Shown here piece by piece: positions 62,769-64,000 of a stretch of DNA of 64,000 bases. The first letter of the stretch is position 1, and every line of letters starts with the position of its first letter. The translations under genes were made by a program, and so were the position numbers. The stretch comes from Treponema sp. (GTDB lineage: Bacteria; Spirochaetota; Spirochaetia; Treponematales; Treponemataceae), in assembly GCA_024402535.1 (NCBI GenBank), contig JAKSTN010000009.1, positions 1-64,000 of the forward strand, in the 5' to 3' direction. The notes beneath the pieces were generated by a model. The model was not told where the DNA came from and did not search any database. It worked only from the letters and a program-made list of their open reading frames with translations.

Positions 62769-64000
62769 ATGAAAAAAAAGTGTCTGAGTTTATTTGTTTT
62801 CTCCTTTTTATTTTTAATTGTATCTTGCAATTTCGGCTTACAGGAAATTAAACGTAATGTTGAATTAACAAGAATTGAAGTTGATACTACTAATGCAAGA
62901 ACTGTTTTTGATATAAATACAGAATTTTCTTCAGAAGGATTAATTATTTATGGTTATAACTCTGATGGTTCTAAATTTGCAATTGAAAATGATTATTGCA
63001 AGATAGATAGTGGAGAATATAATCAAGCAGAAACATATGAAGGATACGAAATAAAAGTTTCATATTCAGGTTTTTCAACTTCCTATTTTGTCGATGTTAT
63101 TGATACAAGAGTTATTGAAATTGAATTAAGTAATGCACCGGATAATACATTATATAGAGAATTAAACAGTCTGGAGCAGCTTAATTTAACAGGGATGGAA
63201 ATCAAAGTAAAATTCTCTAATGGTAAAATTGATTTTTACTCGGGTGAAATGGAAATTAATGGATATAAAGTTTGTGAACCTAGTAACGTAGTTGGAATTA
63301 ATAATGAAGGTCATTATTATACTCAGACTATTGATCTTGTATTATTCTATGGAGAATTAAGTATTAATCTGCCTGTAATGGTTGCAACCAGTGAAGTTGA
63401 AAAAATTGTAGTGTATGGAAAATTGGAAAAAACCCATTATACAAAAGACGATATTATTGAACTTAACGGATTAACTGTTGAAGTACATTTTGTAGATAAT
63501 AAATTTATTTATATAAACGATTTAAAAATATTATCAATTAATTATCTTCCTGTTGATCCAGAAAATACAAAAGAAATGGTTTATGAGCAGCCATTCGAAA
63601 TATGTTTTGGTGGTAAATCTGTTTCATATATAACAAATAAACTCACTGGTGAAAAAGAATCAGATTTATTTGTTTTAATAGTAACAGATTATATAGTTGG
63701 TTTTAAAATTGAAGAGAAAATAAATTGTCCTCATTATTATTATAAAAATGAAGAATTTGATTACGACAAATATGAGCTTATTTACATTTTTCATAACGAA
63801 GAAAATAAAAAAAGAACAGTAATGGAAGTTTGTGAAAGAACTGCTAACGTAATATTTGAAGAGTTTAGTACAGCTGAAATAGGGGTATATCCATTAAAAG
63901 CTACTTATACATTTACTAATGCTTTAGGAGAGCAAATTAAAGCTAAAGCGTCATATAATATCATGGTAACAGATTCTATATTAAGTGAAATATCAGAAGC
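62769..64000 (+). CDS. Lipoprotein with Ig-like repeats, 3' partial
   Basis: The open frame runs from the ATG at 62769 to the window end, at least 410 residues. A signal peptide ends in SCNF, with a lipobox Cys at about residue 20. The mature part has repeated beta domains of about 80-100 residues, each with motifs like VEKIVVYGKLEKTHYTKDD and ELNGLTVEVHF, resembling bacterial Ig-like (Big_3-type) repeats. Such proteins are often surface adhesins. It is 30 bases after the ATPase gene and on the same strand, but whether it belongs to the CIS is not clear. Confidence 0.75.
   Translation, partial: MKKKCLSLFVFSFLFLIVSCNFGLQEIKRNVELTRIEVDTTNARTVFDINTEFSSEGLIIYGYNSDGSKFAIENDYCKIDSGEYNQAETYEGYEIKVSYSGFSTSYFVDVIDTRVIEIELSNAPDNTLYRELNSLEQLNLTGMEIKVKFSNGKIDFYSGEMEINGYKVCEPSNVVGINNEGHYYTQTIDLVLFYGELSINLPVMVATSEVEKIVVYGKLEKTHYTKDDIIELNGLTVEVHFVDNKFIYINDLKILSINYLPVDPENTKEMVYEQPFEICFGGKSVSYITNKLTGEKESDLFVLIVTDYIVGFKIEEKINCPHYYYKNEEFDYDKYELIYIFHNEENKKRTVMEVCERTANVIFEEFSTAEIGVYPLKATYTFTNALGEQIKAKASYNIMVTDSILSEISE

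Noticed and set aside
1..64000. CRISPR array or insertion sequence
   Set aside because: I saw no regularly spaced repeats and no transposase or terminal inverted repeats of insertion-sequence type.

Overview
The window looks like a chromosomal segment of a host-associated, anaerobic, diderm spirochaete, most likely Treponema or a close relative. This rests on gene content: [NiFe]-hydrogenase maturation genes and iron-sulfur oxidoreductases, an mreBCD-mrdA-rodA shape operon, many lipoproteins with loose lipoboxes, an outer-membrane-type beta barrel, and moderate A+T content. No 16S rRNA is present, so the assignment is inference.

Bases 1-34,900 are mostly core genome. In order: a 5'-truncated FAD/Fe-S oxidoreductase followed by hypA and two hypB paralogues; a convergent cca and small membrane protein; a divergent gene leading into aroH and glgA; tRNA-Thr and tRNA-Tyr with a promoter and terminator; an MBL-fold hydrolase, mltG, dnaG and rpoD; a zinc-ribbon coiled-coil protein; the RNase P RNA; a TPR protein; mreB-mreC-mreD-mrdA-rodA with a secreted protein; an uptake module (beta-helix protein, outer-membrane barrel, OppBCDF permease/ATPases and OppA lipoprotein); and a membrane-bound EAL-domain c-di-GMP phosphodiesterase.

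Bases 34,911-62,739 are a contractile injection system (CIS) locus that is neither a complete prophage nor a canonical type VI secretion system. There are no head, terminase, integrase or TssJLM genes. A leftward arm (37,853 to 34,911) encodes a gpV-like spike protein, a DUF2997-like protein, two tail-assembly-chaperone-like proteins, a pentapeptide-type protein and a DUF6760-like segment that looks reachable only by a -1 frameshift. A rightward arm (37,986 to 62,739) encodes a gp25 wedge protein, a baseplate J-like protein, a possible terminator/cap, two sheath and two tube proteins, a tail protein I, a LysM hub protein, a VgrG/PAAR spike with Ig-like extensions and a gpD/gp27-like hub. Interleaved are genes unusual for a simple tail: a signal-peptide protein and a lipoprotein, a zinc-ribbon/FHA protein, a membrane-anchored VWA protein with a matching zinc ribbon, a DUF1257 (Ycf35-like) protein, a NrdG-like radical SAM protein and a Ycf46-like AAA+ ATPase.

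An A+T-rich island (54,483-59,612) between spike and hub carries a 1209-residue effector candidate whose C-terminus resembles NlpC/P60-CHAP cysteine amidases, a secreted YARHG protein and a broken SH3-like gene. My reading is that this is a cell-anchored or envelope-coupled CIS that delivers a wall-active toxin, with a dedicated AAA+/radical SAM accessory set. The window ends inside a lipoprotein gene with Ig-like repeats.
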